Positions 1 to 9,625 of a stretch of 64,000 nucleotides of DNA are shown in pieces. The notes under the pieces are model-generated. The model ran no database searches and was not told where the DNA came from. It worked only from the letters and a program-made list of their open reading frames with translations. Made by a program: the position numbers and the translations under genes. This DNA is from Pseudaminobacter soli (ex Li et al. 2025) (GTDB taxonomy: Bacteria; Pseudomonadota; Alphaproteobacteria; Rhizobiales; Rhizobiaceae): NCBI RefSeq assembly GCF_003012705.1, contig NZ_PXYL01000005.1, positions 186,001-250,000 on the forward strand. The letters run 5' to 3'. The stretch's first letter is position 1. Every line of letters begins with the position of its first letter.

Positions 1-737
1 CTGCCGCCGCTCGCCATGGCAACGGCGAGCTCGCCACCGCTACCCTTGCGGGCTTCATAGGCGGCCAGGGCTTCCTCGAAGCCGGGCAATGGCTTGCCAT
101 CGCTCGGCACGTGCAGGGTCTTCCCGTTCGGGAACAGCGCGACGAGTTCCTGGCGGCTCATGCGCGGCCAATGACGCACATTGCCGACGTCGAAATGCAC
201 GAAGGGCGAACCGGAGGTCGGATAATAGCCGACACCGCCGGCCTGCATCTTGAGGCCGATCTCGCGCATTCTCTTGAGCGGCACGTCGGGGAGATAGAAA
301 TCCATCGCCTTGCCGAGCATGTGCTGGCTCTTTTCGGCGACCATCTTGCTGCGGCTGCGCAGCATCGAGTTGGTAGTCGGCGAACGATAGGCCGACACCA
401 CGTGGATATATTCGTGGGATCCCGAAGCCCGATAGGCTTCCCAGATCAGGTCGAACAGCCTGGGATCCATCTTGGTGGGCTCGTTGCGGCGCCAGTCGCG
501 CAGGAACCGGTTGAGATCGGCAAGGCCTGCCGGATCGAACCGCCCGTTGCGCTTGAAGGTGATTTCCTTCTTCTCGCCCGTATGTACGAAATAGAGCTTC
601 AGACTTCTGGTCTCGGCGCTGGCCGCCGAGGCCACCATCGTAAGGAAACCGAAGGCGGCCATCGAAGAGGCCAGCAGCTTGCGCCAGCCAAACGTTTCGA
701 GACCGCGCCTGTTTTTGGGTCGCTCGATGCTTATCAA
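1..737 (-). CDS. DUF882 (YcbK-like) secreted protein, C-terminus cut by window edge
   Basis: Read leftward, the gene gives an N-terminal basic and hydrophobic segment ending in ASAASAET, a plausible Sec signal peptide, then LKLYFVHTGEKKEI, SAYRSP, KSQHMLGKAMDFY and FVHFDVGNVRHWPR. This is the D-Ala-D-Ala carboxypeptidase-like M15/DUF882 fold, in which SxYR, HxxGxAxD and HFDxG supply zinc ligands. The family is periplasmic and linked to cell-wall peptides. There is no upstream ATG in frame. I chose TTG at 737 because it keeps the whole signal peptide; ATG at 662 or 638 would remove its basic part. The 3' end lies outside the window. The fold is clear, the substrate is not known. Confidence 0.8.
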   Translation of the reverse strand, partial: MISIERPKNRRGLETFGWRKLLASSMAAFGFLTMVASAASAETRSLKLYFVHTGEKKEITFKRNGRFDPAGLADLNRFLRDWRRNEPTKMDPRLFDLIWEAYRASGSHEYIHVVSAYRSPTTNSMLRSRSKMVAEKSQHMLGKAMDFYLPDVPLKRMREIGLKMQAGGVGYYPTSGSPFVHFDVGNVRHWPRMSRQELVALFPNGKTLHVPSDGKPLPGFEEALAAYEARKGSGGELAVAMASGG

Positions 738-948
738 ATCAAAAGGCCCTATAGAGTGCCGATTGTCCCCGGATTTGAACCCCGGACGACGAGTGCTTTG
801 TCGTCCGAATATCAATTCTAATGGTTAATCACTGCTTATTGAAGTCCAAATGCGGTGACACCAAGGCGTTATCCCGGCAAATCATAGCCGTACAAATCAC
901 GGTAAACGACCAGTTAAAAGGCCCGCCCCACGAAGGGCTATATCGATT

Positions 949-2466
949 CTACGAGGCCAGCCTTTCTGCCCGTCCAGTTTCCGGATCGATGCCATACTCC
1001 TTAAGCTTGCGATAAAGGGTCGAGCGGCCGATGCCCAGCCTGCGGGCCACCTCGCTCATCTGGCCATTATAATGGTCGATGGCCAGCCTGATCATGTCCA
1101 GTTCCACATCGGCAAGCGAGCGGACATTGCCGCGCTCGTCCATCGCCTTCAGCATCCCGAAACCGTTGCGGGCTATGGGTTCCGCAGGCGACGTATCGCG
1201 GCTCGTCTCCACCGGCAGCGGGGCTATTTCAGGCGGCAGCGGTGCTGCGTCGGCGGACCGCTCGCTCAACACGACCACGCCTTCCACCTGCGCCCTGATC
1301 TGGGGGAATTCCTCCTCGGTCAGCACATTGTCTTCGCACAGCACGGACGCGCGGAAGACGGCATTTTCGAGCTGGCGGATATTGCCGGGCCAGTCATAGG
1401 CCTGAAGCATCGAAAGCGCGCGGGCGGAAATGTCCATGATGCGGCCGCGCGGCTGCGAAGGCGCGACATTTGCGAGAAAATGCCGCACCAGGGCGGGAAC
1501 GTCCTCGCGCCGTTCACGTAGCGGCGGCACGAAGATGGGGTAAACGTTAAGGCGATAGAACAGGTCTTCGCGGAATTTTCCGTCCTTCACCTGCTGCAGC
1601 AGGTTGCGGTGCGTCGCCGAGATGAACCGGATATCGACCTTCACCGTCGAGCGCCCGCCCACGGGATCGACCTCGCCCTCCTGCACCGCGCGCAGCAGCT
1701 TTACCTGCACGTCCAGCGGCAGGTCGCCGATCTCGTCCAGGAACAGCGTGCCGGTATGCGCCTCGACGAACTTGCCGGCGTGCTTTTCGGTCGCGCCCGT
1801 GAACGAGCCCTTTTCGTGGCCGAACAGGATGCTCTCGACCAGATTGTCCGGGATCGCGCCGCAGTTCACCGTAACGAACGGTTTCGACCGTCGCCCACTT
1901 GAGCCCTGGATCGCTCGCGCGACCAGTTCCTTGCCGACACCGGATTCGCCCTCGATCAGGATCGGGATGTTGGAGGCCGCGGCTTTCTGCCCAAGCCGGA
2001 TCACCCGCTCCATCGCCGGGCTTCCAGTCACCATGTCCTTGAAGGTCAGCACGCCGCCGCTGCGCGTCGAGCGCGGCGCCTCGCCGCCGAGTGCCTCGAC
2101 CTTCAGCGCGTTGGCAACCGCCGTCTTCAGCCGCTCCGGCGATGCCGGCTTGACCACGAAGTCGAAAGCCCCGTTGCGCATGGCCGAAATCACCGTTTCG
2201 ATTCCGCCTTGCGCCGTCTGCACGATCACCGGCAGCTGGATGCCGCGCTTGCGCATCGTCTGCAGGACGGTGATCCCGTCCATGCCGGGCATCGAAAGGT
2301 CGAGGATGACCACCGAGACGTTGCCCGCATCCGCGCCGTCAAGCACCTTCAGCGCCGCCTCGCCGCCATCCGCCACGATCGCCCGATAGCCAAATTTGGT
2401 CACGGCCGCTTCAAGCAAGCGCCGCTGCACCGGATCGTCATCGACTATGAGTACGCAAGCAGACAT
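949..2466 (-). CDS. NtrC-type sigma-54-dependent response regulator
   Basis: A 505-residue protein with three domains. Residues 1-125 are a receiver with DDD at 9-11 and phosphoacceptor Asp56 in VILDLSMPG. Residues about 150-370 are an AAA+ sigma-54 activator domain with Walker A GESGVGKE and Walker [10 protein letters not shown]. The sigma-54 contact loop reads GSFTGA instead of the common GAFTGA, a tolerated variant. The C-terminus is a Fis-type helix-turn-helix ([19 protein letters not shown]). It should activate RpoN promoters when phosphorylated. No histidine kinase is adjacent, so the partner and regulon are unknown. About 210 bases separate it from the DUF882 gene. Confidence 0.9.
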   Translation of the reverse strand: MSACVLIVDDDPVQRRLLEAAVTKFGYRAIVADGGEAALKVLDGADAGNVSVVILDLSMPGMDGITVLQTMRKRGIQLPVIVQTAQGGIETVISAMRNGAFDFVVKPASPERLKTAVANALKVEALGGEAPRSTRSGGVLTFKDMVTGSPAMERVIRLGQKAAASNIPILIEGESGVGKELVARAIQGSSGRRSKPFVTVNCGAIPDNLVESILFGHEKGSFTGATEKHAGKFVEAHTGTLFLDEIGDLPLDVQVKLLRAVQEGEVDPVGGRSTVKVDIRFISATHRNLLQQVKDGKFREDLFYRLNVYPIFVPPLRERREDVPALVRHFLANVAPSQPRGRIMDISARALSMLQAYDWPGNIRQLENAVFRASVLCEDNVLTEEEFPQIRAQVEGVVVLSERSADAAPLPPEIAPLPVETSRDTSPAEPIARNGFGMLKAMDERGNVRSLADVELDMIRLAIDHYNGQMSEVARRLGIGRSTLYRKLKEYGIDPETGRAERLAS

Positions 2467-2614
2467 GAATTATTCGGAGAATCGCGATAGAGACCGTTGT
2501 TGCCGTATGGATCATCCTGGCACAGGGTTCTAAATAAGGTTTCAAAAAAGCCGGTGAATGAAGTCCTTATGATTTCTCCGGTCTTTCCCCGTCTTGAAAT
2601 TGGAAGGTAACGCG

Positions 2615-4450
2615 ATGCGCATAGTTCCGGAGCGGAACGCCGCTCCCCTGGTCTCCGGTCACGGCGCAACGGATCTGGGCGACCTGCCGGAATGGGATCT
2701 GACCGACCTCTACGCGAGCATGGACGCGCCCGAGCTGAAGCGCGACCTGCAGAAGGCGGCCGACGACGCTGTCGCCTTCGAGACGCAGTGGAAGGGCAAG
2801 CTGGCCACCGAGGCGCAGAAGGGCAGCGAAGGCAAGCTCGGGCAAGCGTTGCGCACCTATGAGGCGATCGAGGAACTGATCGGCCGCATCGCCTCCTATG
2901 CCGGGCTCGTCTATGCCGGCAACACCGCCGACCCGCAGCGCGCCAAGCTCTACGGCGACGTGCAGGAAAAGATGACGGATGCCAGCGCGCATCTTCTGTT
3001 CTTCGCGCTGGAACTCAACCTGATCGAGGACGCGCAGCTCCTTGCCGCGCTCGACGCAGACCCGGCTTTCGGCCACTACCGGCCCTGGGTGCTCGACCTG
3101 CGCAAGGACAAGCCTTACCAGCTCGAGGACCGCATCGAGCAGCTGTTCCACGAAAAGTCGATCACCGGCCGCGGCGCCTGGAACCGTCTCTTCGACGAGA
3201 CGATGACCGACCTGCGCTTCGACATCGACGGCGAGGATTTGTCACTGGAGCCGACCCTCAACCGGCTGCAGGACCCTGATGGCGAGGTGCGCCACAAGGC
3301 GGCAGAGGCGCTGGCCAAGACCTTCAAGGAAAATTTGCGCACCTTCACGCTGATCACCAACACGCTCGCCAAGGACAAGGAAATCTCCGACCGCTGGCGC
3401 GGCTTCGAGGACATCGCGGACTCCCGCCACCTTGCCAACCGCGTCGAACGCAGCGTCGTGGATGCGCTGGCATCCGCCGTTCGCGAAGCCTATCCGCGTC
3501 TGTCGCACCGCTATTATGCGATGAAGGCGCGCTGGCTCGGCATGGAGACCATGAACCACTGGGACCGCAACGCGCCGCTGCCCGAAACACCGCAGGCGAC
3601 AATCGGATGGGACCAGGCGAAGGATACGGTATTGTCGGCCTATGGGCGGTTTTCGCCCGACATGGCCAGCATTGCGCGCACCTTCTTCGATCGCCGCTGG
3701 ATCGACGCGCCGGTGCGTCCCGGCAAGGCACCGGGTGCCTTCGCGCATCCGACCGTGCCCTCGGCGCACCCCTATGTGCTGTTGAACTACATGGGCAAGC
3801 CGCGCGACGTGATGACGCTCGCGCACGAGCTTGGGCACGGCGTGCACCAGGTGCTGGCCGGTGGCCAGGGCGCGCTGATGGCATCGACGCCACTGACGCT
3901 GGCCGAGACCGCCTCGGTGTTCGGCGAAATGCTCACCTTCCGCTCTCTGCTGGAGCAGACCACCGACAAGCGCGAACGCAAGGCCATGCTCGCCCAGAAG
4001 GTCGAGGACATGATCAACACGGTCGTGCGCCAGATCGCCTTCTACGAATTCGAGCGCAAGGTGCACACCGAGCGCCGCAATGGCGAGCTGACCTCGGACC
4101 GTGTCGGCCAGTTCTGGCTGGAAGTGCAGTCCGAGAGCCTCGGACCCGCAATCAAGCTGCGCGACGGATACGAGACCTTCTGGACCTATATCCCGCACTT
4201 CATCCACTCGCCGTTCTACGTCTACGCCTATGCGTTCGGCGATTGCCTGGTGAACTCGCTCTATGCGGTTTACCAGAATGCGGAGCGCGGCTTCCAGGAG
4301 AAGTATTTCGACATGCTGCGCGCCGGCGGCACCAAGCATCATTCCGAGCTGCTGAGGCCGTTCGGCCTGGATGCTTCCGACCCCGGCTTCTGGCAGATCG
4401 GGCTTGGCGTCATCAGCAATCTCATCGACGAGCTGGAAGCCCTGGAGTAA
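2615..4450 (+). CDS. pepF: M3 family oligoendopeptidase (PepF-type)
   Basis: A 611-residue cytosolic zinc metallopeptidase of the thimet/PepF clan that degrades short peptides. The active site HELGHGVHQ lies near residue 404 (HExxH), and the third ligand glutamate follows in LAETASVFGEML. The length matches PepF-like M3B enzymes. I chose ATG 2615 because GGAAGG sits 7 bases upstream; the frame is open back to a TTG at 2594, which would bury that site. It is divergent from the sigma-54 regulator and is followed 32 bases later by pabB. Confidence 0.92.
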   Translation: MRIVPERNAAPLVSGHGATDLGDLPEWDLTDLYASMDAPELKRDLQKAADDAVAFETQWKGKLATEAQKGSEGKLGQALRTYEAIEELIGRIASYAGLVYAGNTADPQRAKLYGDVQEKMTDASAHLLFFALELNLIEDAQLLAALDADPAFGHYRPWVLDLRKDKPYQLEDRIEQLFHEKSITGRGAWNRLFDETMTDLRFDIDGEDLSLEPTLNRLQDPDGEVRHKAAEALAKTFKENLRTFTLITNTLAKDKEISDRWRGFEDIADSRHLANRVERSVVDALASAVREAYPRLSHRYYAMKARWLGMETMNHWDRNAPLPETPQATIGWDQAKDTVLSAYGRFSPDMASIARTFFDRRWIDAPVRPGKAPGAFAHPTVPSAHPYVLLNYMGKPRDVMTLAHELGHGVHQVLAGGQGALMASTPLTLAETASVFGEMLTFRSLLEQTTDKRERKAMLAQKVEDMINTVVRQIAFYEFERKVHTERRNGELTSDRVGQFWLEVQSESLGPAIKLRDGYETFWTYIPHFIHSPFYVYAYAFGDCLVNSLYAVYQNAERGFQEKYFDMLRAGGTKHHSELLRPFGLDASDPGFWQIGLGVISNLIDELEALE

Positions 4451-4482
4451 GGCAGCTTCCGGCCGCCTTCACGGAATAGCCA

Positions 4483-5631
4483 ATGCCTGCAGCACCGTTC
4501 GTCCTTTTCCGCGACGATCCCGCCGGTCACGAACTGCTGTTCGACCGGCCGCACGAGATCATCCTCGCCGACACGCCGGAAAGCTTCTTTCCGGCGCTGG
4601 ACGCGATGCAGGCGGCGCATGATGCAGGCAAATGGCTTGCCGGCTATTTTTCCTACGAGGCCGGCTATCTGCTCGAACCCAAGCTGCGCCCGATCCTGCC
4701 CGAGGGGCGCCGCGCGCCTCTGATATGTATTGGCGTGTTCGACGGCCCGTCGGAAACCGACCTGGCCAGTTCGCGCGGATCCGCCAGCAACGGCCCGATC
4801 TTCGATGCGAGGGCGACATGGTCGCAGGCCGACTATGAGAGCCGGTTTGCGCACCTGCACCGGCACTTGCGACTGGGCGACTGCTACCAGGGCAACCTGA
4901 CCTTTCCGATAGAGGCTCAATGGTCGGGCGACCCGCTGGCCGCCTTCGACGCGCTGACCGAGCGCCAGCCGGTGAAATATGGCGCGCTGGTTTCGCTCGG
5001 AAATCCGGTCGTGCTGTCGCGTTCGCCGGAACTGTTCTTCCAGGTCGACGCGGATGGGTGGATAGAAACCCATCCCATGAAGGGCACCACTCCACGCGGC
5101 AAGACCCCGGCCGAGGACGAGGCGCAGCGTGAGTTCCTGCGCAACGACCCGAAGAACCAGGCCGAAAATCGGATGATCGTCGATCTGCTGCGCAACGACA
5201 TCTCGCTGATCAGTGAGGTCGGCTCGCTCGACGTGCCCGAACTCTTCAAGATCGAAACCTACCCCACGCTGCACACGATGGTGAGCAGCGTGCGCGCAAA
5301 GCTGCTACCGGACCTGCCGATCGCCCGCATCTTCGCCGCTCTGTTCCCCTGCGGCTCGATCACCGGAGCACCCAAGATCCGGGCGATGGAGATCCTGCGC
5401 GAGCTGGAGGGCACCCCGCGCGACGCCTATTGCGGCGCCATTGGCTGGATCGCCCCAAGCGGCATTATGCGCTTCTCGGTCGCCATCCGCACCATCTCGC
5501 TCTACCCGGACGGCGAAGCGATCTACAATGTCGGCGGCGGCGTGGTCTTCGATTCCACGGCGCAGGAGGAATATGCGGAATGTCTTCTGAAAGCCCGCTT
5601 CGCGACGGGAACCCCGCCGGCTTCGAGCTGA
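4483..5631 (+). CDS. pabB: Aminodeoxychorismate synthase component I
   Basis: A 382-residue chorismate-binding enzyme that, with glutamine amidotransferase PabA, makes 4-amino-4-deoxychorismate for folate. The catalytic core motifs are all present: PMKGTTPRG (the lysine separating PabB from TrpE-type chemistry), NDPKNQAENRMIVDLLRND, GSITGAPKIRAM and YNVGGGVVFDS. It has the short form without an extended TrpE-like N-terminus, and no PabA is fused. Its last 52 bases overlap the start of the downstream aminotransferase class IV gene, suggesting translational coupling. Confidence 0.93.
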   Translation: MPAAPFVLFRDDPAGHELLFDRPHEIILADTPESFFPALDAMQAAHDAGKWLAGYFSYEAGYLLEPKLRPILPEGRRAPLICIGVFDGPSETDLASSRGSASNGPIFDARATWSQADYESRFAHLHRHLRLGDCYQGNLTFPIEAQWSGDPLAAFDALTERQPVKYGALVSLGNPVVLSRSPELFFQVDADGWIETHPMKGTTPRGKTPAEDEAQREFLRNDPKNQAENRMIVDLLRNDISLISEVGSLDVPELFKIETYPTLHTMVSSVRAKLLPDLPIARIFAALFPCGSITGAPKIRAMEILRELEGTPRDAYCGAIGWIAPSGIMRFSVAIRTISLYPDGEAIYNVGGGVVFDSTAQEEYAECLLKARFATGTPPASS

Positions 5632-6239
5632 TCGAGACGCTGCGCTGGGAGCCGGCCGAAGGCTTCGTGCGCATCGTCCGGCATCTGGCCCGCATGGAGG
5701 AGTCCGCACGCGCGCTCGGTTTTGCCTTCGAAAGGCCGGCGGTGGAACAAGCGCTCGTGCGCAGCGTAGGTGGCGACGCGCCGCTGCGTGTGAGGCTGAC
5801 GCTCGACCGGACCGGACAGCCCAACGTCACCATCCAGCCTTTTATCCCCCTGCCGGCAAACACAGTTTGGGCGCTGGCAATTGCAGGCACGCGCCTTGAT
5901 TCCGCCGATGCCCTTCTGCGCCACAAGACGACAAAACGCGGGGCCTACGAGGCAGCAAGGGCCGAGTTTTCGCGCGACGAGGCGGACGAAGTGATCCTGC
6001 TCAACGAAGCGGGCGAGGTTTGCGAGGGGACGATCACCTCGATCTTCGCCGACACAGGCGACGGCCCCTTCAGGACACCACGGCTCGGCTGCGGCCTGCT
6101 CTCCGGCGTCCTGCGCGCCGAAATGCTCGATATCGGCAAGGCGACGGAAGCCGTGCTCACCCCGGATGACCTGCGCAAGGCCCGGGCGCTCTATGTCGGC
6201 AATTCGCTGCGTGGCCTGATCTCCGCCCGGCTGGCCTAG
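5580..6239 (+). CDS. pabC: Aminotransferase class IV, probable 4-amino-4-deoxychorismate lyase
   Basis: A 219-residue PLP enzyme of fold type IV. The Schiff-base lysine is in HKTTKRGAYE, the cofactor-binding segment is NEAGEVCEGTITSIF, and the C-terminal motif is LGCGLLSGVLR. Next to pabB the expected role is cleavage of aminodeoxychorismate to p-aminobenzoate and pyruvate, completing the folate branch. ATG 5580 starts MSSESPLRDG and lies about 10 bases after AGGAGGA, inside the end of pabB in another frame. A D-amino-acid or branched-chain aminotransferase activity cannot be excluded from sequence alone, but the pairing argues for PabC. Confidence 0.87.
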   Translation: MSSESPLRDGNPAGFELIETLRWEPAEGFVRIVRHLARMEESARALGFAFERPAVEQALVRSVGGDAPLRVRLTLDRTGQPNVTIQPFIPLPANTVWALAIAGTRLDSADALLRHKTTKRGAYEAARAEFSRDEADEVILLNEAGEVCEGTITSIFADTGDGPFRTPRLGCGLLSGVLRAEMLDIGKATEAVLTPDDLRKARALYVGNSLRGLISARLA

Positions 6240-6292
6240 CCGTCTCCGGCTTGCACCCTTTTTGCAGGGCTGCTTATCTCGCTCGCGCAAAG

Positions 6293-6370
6293 AGCATGAT
6301 CCTGAAAAGTTGCAGACTTTTCGGACAAGATCATGCTTCAAAAACGATATTTGGAGCGACATGTCGCTCC
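6293..6370. repeat. Composite palindromic repeat (RIME-like)
   Basis: Two nested palindromic modules lie side by side. Module one has outer arms AGCATGATC (6293-6301) and GATCATGCT (6329-6337) and inner arms GAAAAGT and ACTTTTC. Module two is the perfect palindrome GGAGCGACATGTCGCTCC (6353-6370). Similar modules recur at 41509-41573, 48630-48735 and 51454-51491. The element sits in the gap before the DUF3445 gene and carries no open frame of its own. Confidence 0.8.
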
Positions 6371-6390
6371 AAGAGGGAGAACAAATAGCC

Positions 6391-7320
6391 TTGAACGAAA
6401 TGCCCAGACATACGCCCTATGACGGGTCGACCAAGCCCTTCACCATCGCACTGAAGACGCTCGACCCGACGGACTGGATCGAACTCGACGCCGACCTCGA
6501 AACCTATCTGGCCGAAAAAGACCGCCTTTACGCGACCCTGCCCGACAAGGTCTTTGTCGAGGAGCCCGACACGCACCCGGCGCAGCGCGAGGTGCTGGAC
6601 ATGCTGGCGCCTTATCTGGTCGAGCGCTTTCCCGAGACATATCGCCGGAATGGAACAGGCATCGAGATCGTCGGCACTAGCCGGCACGTCGAGACGTCGC
6701 AGCCGTCTCTGTCGCCGCTGCGCGCCGCTTCGCTTCTGGTGCCGGAAGACCTAATCCTGATGCGCCGGAGTGACGATGGCTGGCGGCTCGCGGCAGGCTC
6801 GCTCTGCTTCCCATCCTCTTGGTCGCTCGGCGAAAAGTTCGGGCGCTCGCTGCAGGACATCCACGAGCCGGTACCCGCCTTCGGCCGCGGCACCCGCACC
6901 GCCGATCTCATCCAGCGCATCTTCGACAATCTCGCCGTCGAGCAGCCGGTGCAGCGCTTCAACTGGTCGCTGCAGGCCGGCAACGACCTCTATCTGCCTT
7001 TCTCGCACGCGCAGCGCATCGACCGCGCCACCAACCGGCCGTCGAAATTCAGCGACGACGAGCTTGCCGCCCAGGCCTTCATGCGCATCGAGCGACAGAC
7101 GCTGCGCAAGCTACCCAATTCGCGTGACATCCTCTTCACCATCCGCATCTATCTCGATCCGCTGACCGTGTTGTCCCGCCATCCGGACCGCGCGAGCATA
7201 GCCGCGTCCTTTGCCAGCCAGCTCGCAGCGCTCGACGAAGCCCAGCTCGACTACAAGGGCCTGACCGCCGACCGCGATCGGCTGGTTGCGGTACTGGGGA
7301 AAATCGCCGCGTCGTCATAA
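6391..7320 (+). CDS. DUF3445 haem-dependent oxidative N-demethylase-like protein
   Basis: About 310 residues, recognised as DUF3445, the fold of the haem-dependent oxidative N-demethylase (HODM) that demethylates dimethylamine-type substrates with O2. Visible family segments are HVETSQPSLSPLRAAS, DGWRLAAGSLCFPSSW, EKFGRSLQDIHEPVP and FNWSLQAGNDLYLPF. I placed the start at TTG 6391, 10 bases after GAGGGAGA. ATG 6400 is possible, and so is ATG 6361, which sits inside the palindromic repeat. It precedes homospermidine synthase, so a link to amine metabolism is possible but inferred. The real substrate is unknown. Confidence 0.82.
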   Translation: MNEMPRHTPYDGSTKPFTIALKTLDPTDWIELDADLETYLAEKDRLYATLPDKVFVEEPDTHPAQREVLDMLAPYLVERFPETYRRNGTGIEIVGTSRHVETSQPSLSPLRAASLLVPEDLILMRRSDDGWRLAAGSLCFPSSWSLGEKFGRSLQDIHEPVPAFGRGTRTADLIQRIFDNLAVEQPVQRFNWSLQAGNDLYLPFSHAQRIDRATNRPSKFSDDELAAQAFMRIERQTLRKLPNSRDILFTIRIYLDPLTVLSRHPDRASIAASFASQLAALDEAQLDYKGLTADRDRLVAVLGKIAASS

Positions 7321-7428
7321 GTGGGTCAACGATTTCCCCTTTATTGTGACGACATTCTGTGTTCTGGCAATTGCGGCCGGCCAGACAGGCGAGCCGGCTG
7401 CGCGAACCCCCAATGGAGTGGATAAAGA

Positions 7429-8874
7429 ATGGCGAATGACAAATGGCCCGTTTACGGTGAAATCAGCGGTCCCGTGGTAATGATCGGCTTTGGATCGATC
7501 GGCCGGGGAACACTTCCCCTCATCGAGCGCCATTTCAAATTCGACAAGTCGCGCATGACGGTCATCGATCCGCGCGATACCGATCGCAGGCTCCTCGACG
7601 AGCGCAACATCGCCTTCGTCCAGGAAGCGGTGACCAAGGAAAACTATCGCGAGCTGCTGACGCCGCTGCTTACCAAGGGCGGCGGCCAGGGCTTTTGCGT
7701 CAACCTCTCGGTCGACACCTCGTCGCTGGAACTGATGCGCCTCTGCCGCGAGCTCGGCGTGCTCTACATCGACACCGTCGTGGAGCCCTGGCTCGGCTTC
7801 TATTTCGATACCACCGCCGACAACGCCTCCCGCACCAACTATGCGCTGCGCGAAACCGTGCGCCAGGAAATCCTTGACCGTCCGGGCGGCACCACCGCGG
7901 TGTCCTGCTGCGGCGCCAATCCGGGCATGGTGTCGTGGTTCGTCAAGCAGGCGCTGATCAACCTCGCCAAGGATCTCGGCCTCGAATTCGCCGAACCGGC
8001 AACAAACGACCGTGATGGCTGGGCCAAGCTGATGCAGAAAGCTGGCGTGAAGGGCATCCACATTGCCGAGCGCGATACCCAGCTGACCCGCAATCCCAAG
8101 CCGCTCAACGTGTTCTGGAACACCTGGTCGGTGGAAGGCTTCATCTCAGAAGGCCTGCAGCCGTCCGAACTCGGCTGGGGCACGCATGAGAAGTGGATGC
8201 CGCAGAACGCCAAGCAGCACGAGACCGGCTGTCAGGCCGCGATCTATCTGGAACAGCCCGGCGGCAACACCCGCGTGCGCACCTGGTGCCCGACGCCCGG
8301 CGAGCAGTACGGCCTTCTCGTCACCCACAACGAGGCGATCTCGATCTCCGACTTCTTCACCGTGCGCGAAGCTGACGGCGCGGTCGCCTATCGCCCGACC
8401 TGCCACTACGCCTACCACCCCTGCAACGACGCGATCCTCTCGATGTACGAGATGTTCGGCGCAGCCGGAAAGGCGCAGCCGGTGCAGCATGTTCTCGACG
8501 AGGACGAACTGGTCGAAGGCAAGGACGAGCTCGGCGTGCTGCTCTACGGTCACGGCAAGAACGCCTATTGGTACGGCTCGCAGCTGACGCTCGAAGAGGC
8601 GCGCAAGCTTGCCCCCTACCAGAACGCGACCGGCCTGCAGGTCACCTCGGCGGTTCTCGCCGGCATGGTCTGGGCGCTGGAGAATCCGGAAGCCGGCATC
8701 GTCGACACCGACGCGATGGACTACCACCGTTGCCTCGAGGTGCAGCGCCAGTACCTGGGAACGGTAACCGGGGTCTATACCGACTGGACGCCGCTGGAGG
8801 GCCGCCCTGGCCTGTTCCCGGAAGATATCGACACCCAGGACCCGTGGCAGTTCCGTAACATTCTCGTCCGTTAA
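7429..8874 (+). CDS. hss: Homospermidine synthase
   Basis: A 481-residue NAD-dependent enzyme that makes sym-homospermidine from putrescine (and spermidine), a main polyamine in rhizobia. The N-terminus carries a Rossmann motif VVMIGFGSIGRGTLP, followed by the saccharopine-dehydrogenase-like body. Diagnostic segments include VDTSSLELM, CCGANPGMVSWF, RVRTWCPTPGEQYG and CHYAYHPCNDA. The length fits the bacterial family. It starts at ATG 7429 and is closed by a strong hairpin at 8911-8937. Confidence 0.95.
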   Translation: MANDKWPVYGEISGPVVMIGFGSIGRGTLPLIERHFKFDKSRMTVIDPRDTDRRLLDERNIAFVQEAVTKENYRELLTPLLTKGGGQGFCVNLSVDTSSLELMRLCRELGVLYIDTVVEPWLGFYFDTTADNASRTNYALRETVRQEILDRPGGTTAVSCCGANPGMVSWFVKQALINLAKDLGLEFAEPATNDRDGWAKLMQKAGVKGIHIAERDTQLTRNPKPLNVFWNTWSVEGFISEGLQPSELGWGTHEKWMPQNAKQHETGCQAAIYLEQPGGNTRVRTWCPTPGEQYGLLVTHNEAISISDFFTVREADGAVAYRPTCHYAYHPCNDAILSMYEMFGAAGKAQPVQHVLDEDELVEGKDELGVLLYGHGKNAYWYGSQLTLEEARKLAPYQNATGLQVTSAVLAGMVWALENPEAGIVDTDAMDYHRCLEVQRQYLGTVTGVYTDWTPLEGRPGLFPEDIDTQDPWQFRNILVR

Positions 8875-8910
8875 TCCGGACCCAACAAGCGGGCATACCA
8901 GCTATTCCTT

Positions 8911-8937
8911 GCAATCGCCCGGAAATCGGGCGATTGC
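8911..8937 (+). terminator. Hairpin terminator after hss
   Basis: Perfect 11-bp stem: GCAATCGCCCG (8911-8921), loop GAAAT, CGGGCGATTGC (8927-8937). The following T-tract is weak (TCATTTCG). Confidence 0.75.
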
Positions 8938-8974
8938 TCATTTCGATGCGGACTGAGGAGAGGATTTTTTAACC

Positions 8975-9373
8975 ATGACGATTGCGCGCAATCTGATTTC
9001 AGTCGCCGCGATTGCGGTAGCGGCAGCGGCGCTCGCCGGCTGCGTGGGTGCCGGACCGGACGTTATCAATGGCGGCCCGGTGGGCGTTGCGCCGCGTGGC
9101 GGCGTGGAAGGTGAGTGGCTGAGCACGGACGGCGTTGCCGTTTCGCGCTTCTCCGGCGGCGCCTTCGAGACCAATGCTCTCGACACCGGCAACAAGCTGG
9201 CCGACGGCAGCTACCGCATGGTCGATGCCCGCAATGTGGAAATCACCATGCGCTCGCTGATCCGGCAGACCACGAGCAACGTCAACTGCGCGCTGGTGGC
9301 TCCGAACCAGCTGAACTGCACCAGCTCCAGCGGCCAGCAGTTCGTGATGACGCGTCGCCCGATCACGGGCTGA
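8975..9373 (+). CDS. omp10: Omp10-like outer-membrane lipoprotein
   Basis: A 132-residue lipoprotein. The signal peptide ends in the lipobox LAGC, so Cys22 is the likely lipidated residue. The mature part matches what I know of Brucella Omp10: a GVEGEW opening, FSGGAFET, then TTSNVNCALVAPNQLNCTSS followed by QQFVMTRR. Omp10 is an immunogenic outer-membrane lipoprotein with a role in envelope stability; its molecular activity is unknown. It stands alone between two hairpins. Confidence 0.88.
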   Translation: MTIARNLISVAAIAVAAAALAGCVGAGPDVINGGPVGVAPRGGVEGEWLSTDGVAVSRFSGGAFETNALDTGNKLADGSYRMVDARNVEITMRSLIRQTTSNVNCALVAPNQLNCTSSSGQQFVMTRRPITG

Positions 9374-9394
9374 CCGAAACGCCGGAATATCTGC

Positions 9395-9415
9395 GCCTCC
9401 CCGCACCGGGGAGGC
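9395..9415 (+). terminator. Stem-loop after omp10
   Basis: GCCTCCCCG and CGGGGAGGC form a 9-bp stem around CAC, 22 bases past the omp10 stop. No T-run follows, so it may be a 3'-end protecting hairpin rather than an intrinsic terminator. Confidence 0.5.
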
Positions 9416-9625
9416 CGCACCGCCTTTCGAGGCCTGACCCCTCCCCTGCTTTGACGGTGTCTTTCGTCGCGTGGCCGAAACGGTCGCGCGACGGAATGTG
9501 TATCGGCCCGCCCGCGCGCAAATCCGCTTGCATCAGCCAGACCCCGATGTGAACATGCCGGCCTGCCGTAGCATTACGGTCATGGGCGGGCTTTATATTT
9601 TCAGCATCACCCGGGGAGACAGATC

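Noticed and set aside
750..805. tRNA-like T-arm (GGTTCAAATCC on the minus strand) beside a hairpin CGGACGAC / GTCGTCCG
   Set aside because: The T stem does not pair correctly (two inner G-G clashes) and no acceptor, D or anticodon arms can be found. It is a local hairpin, not a tRNA.
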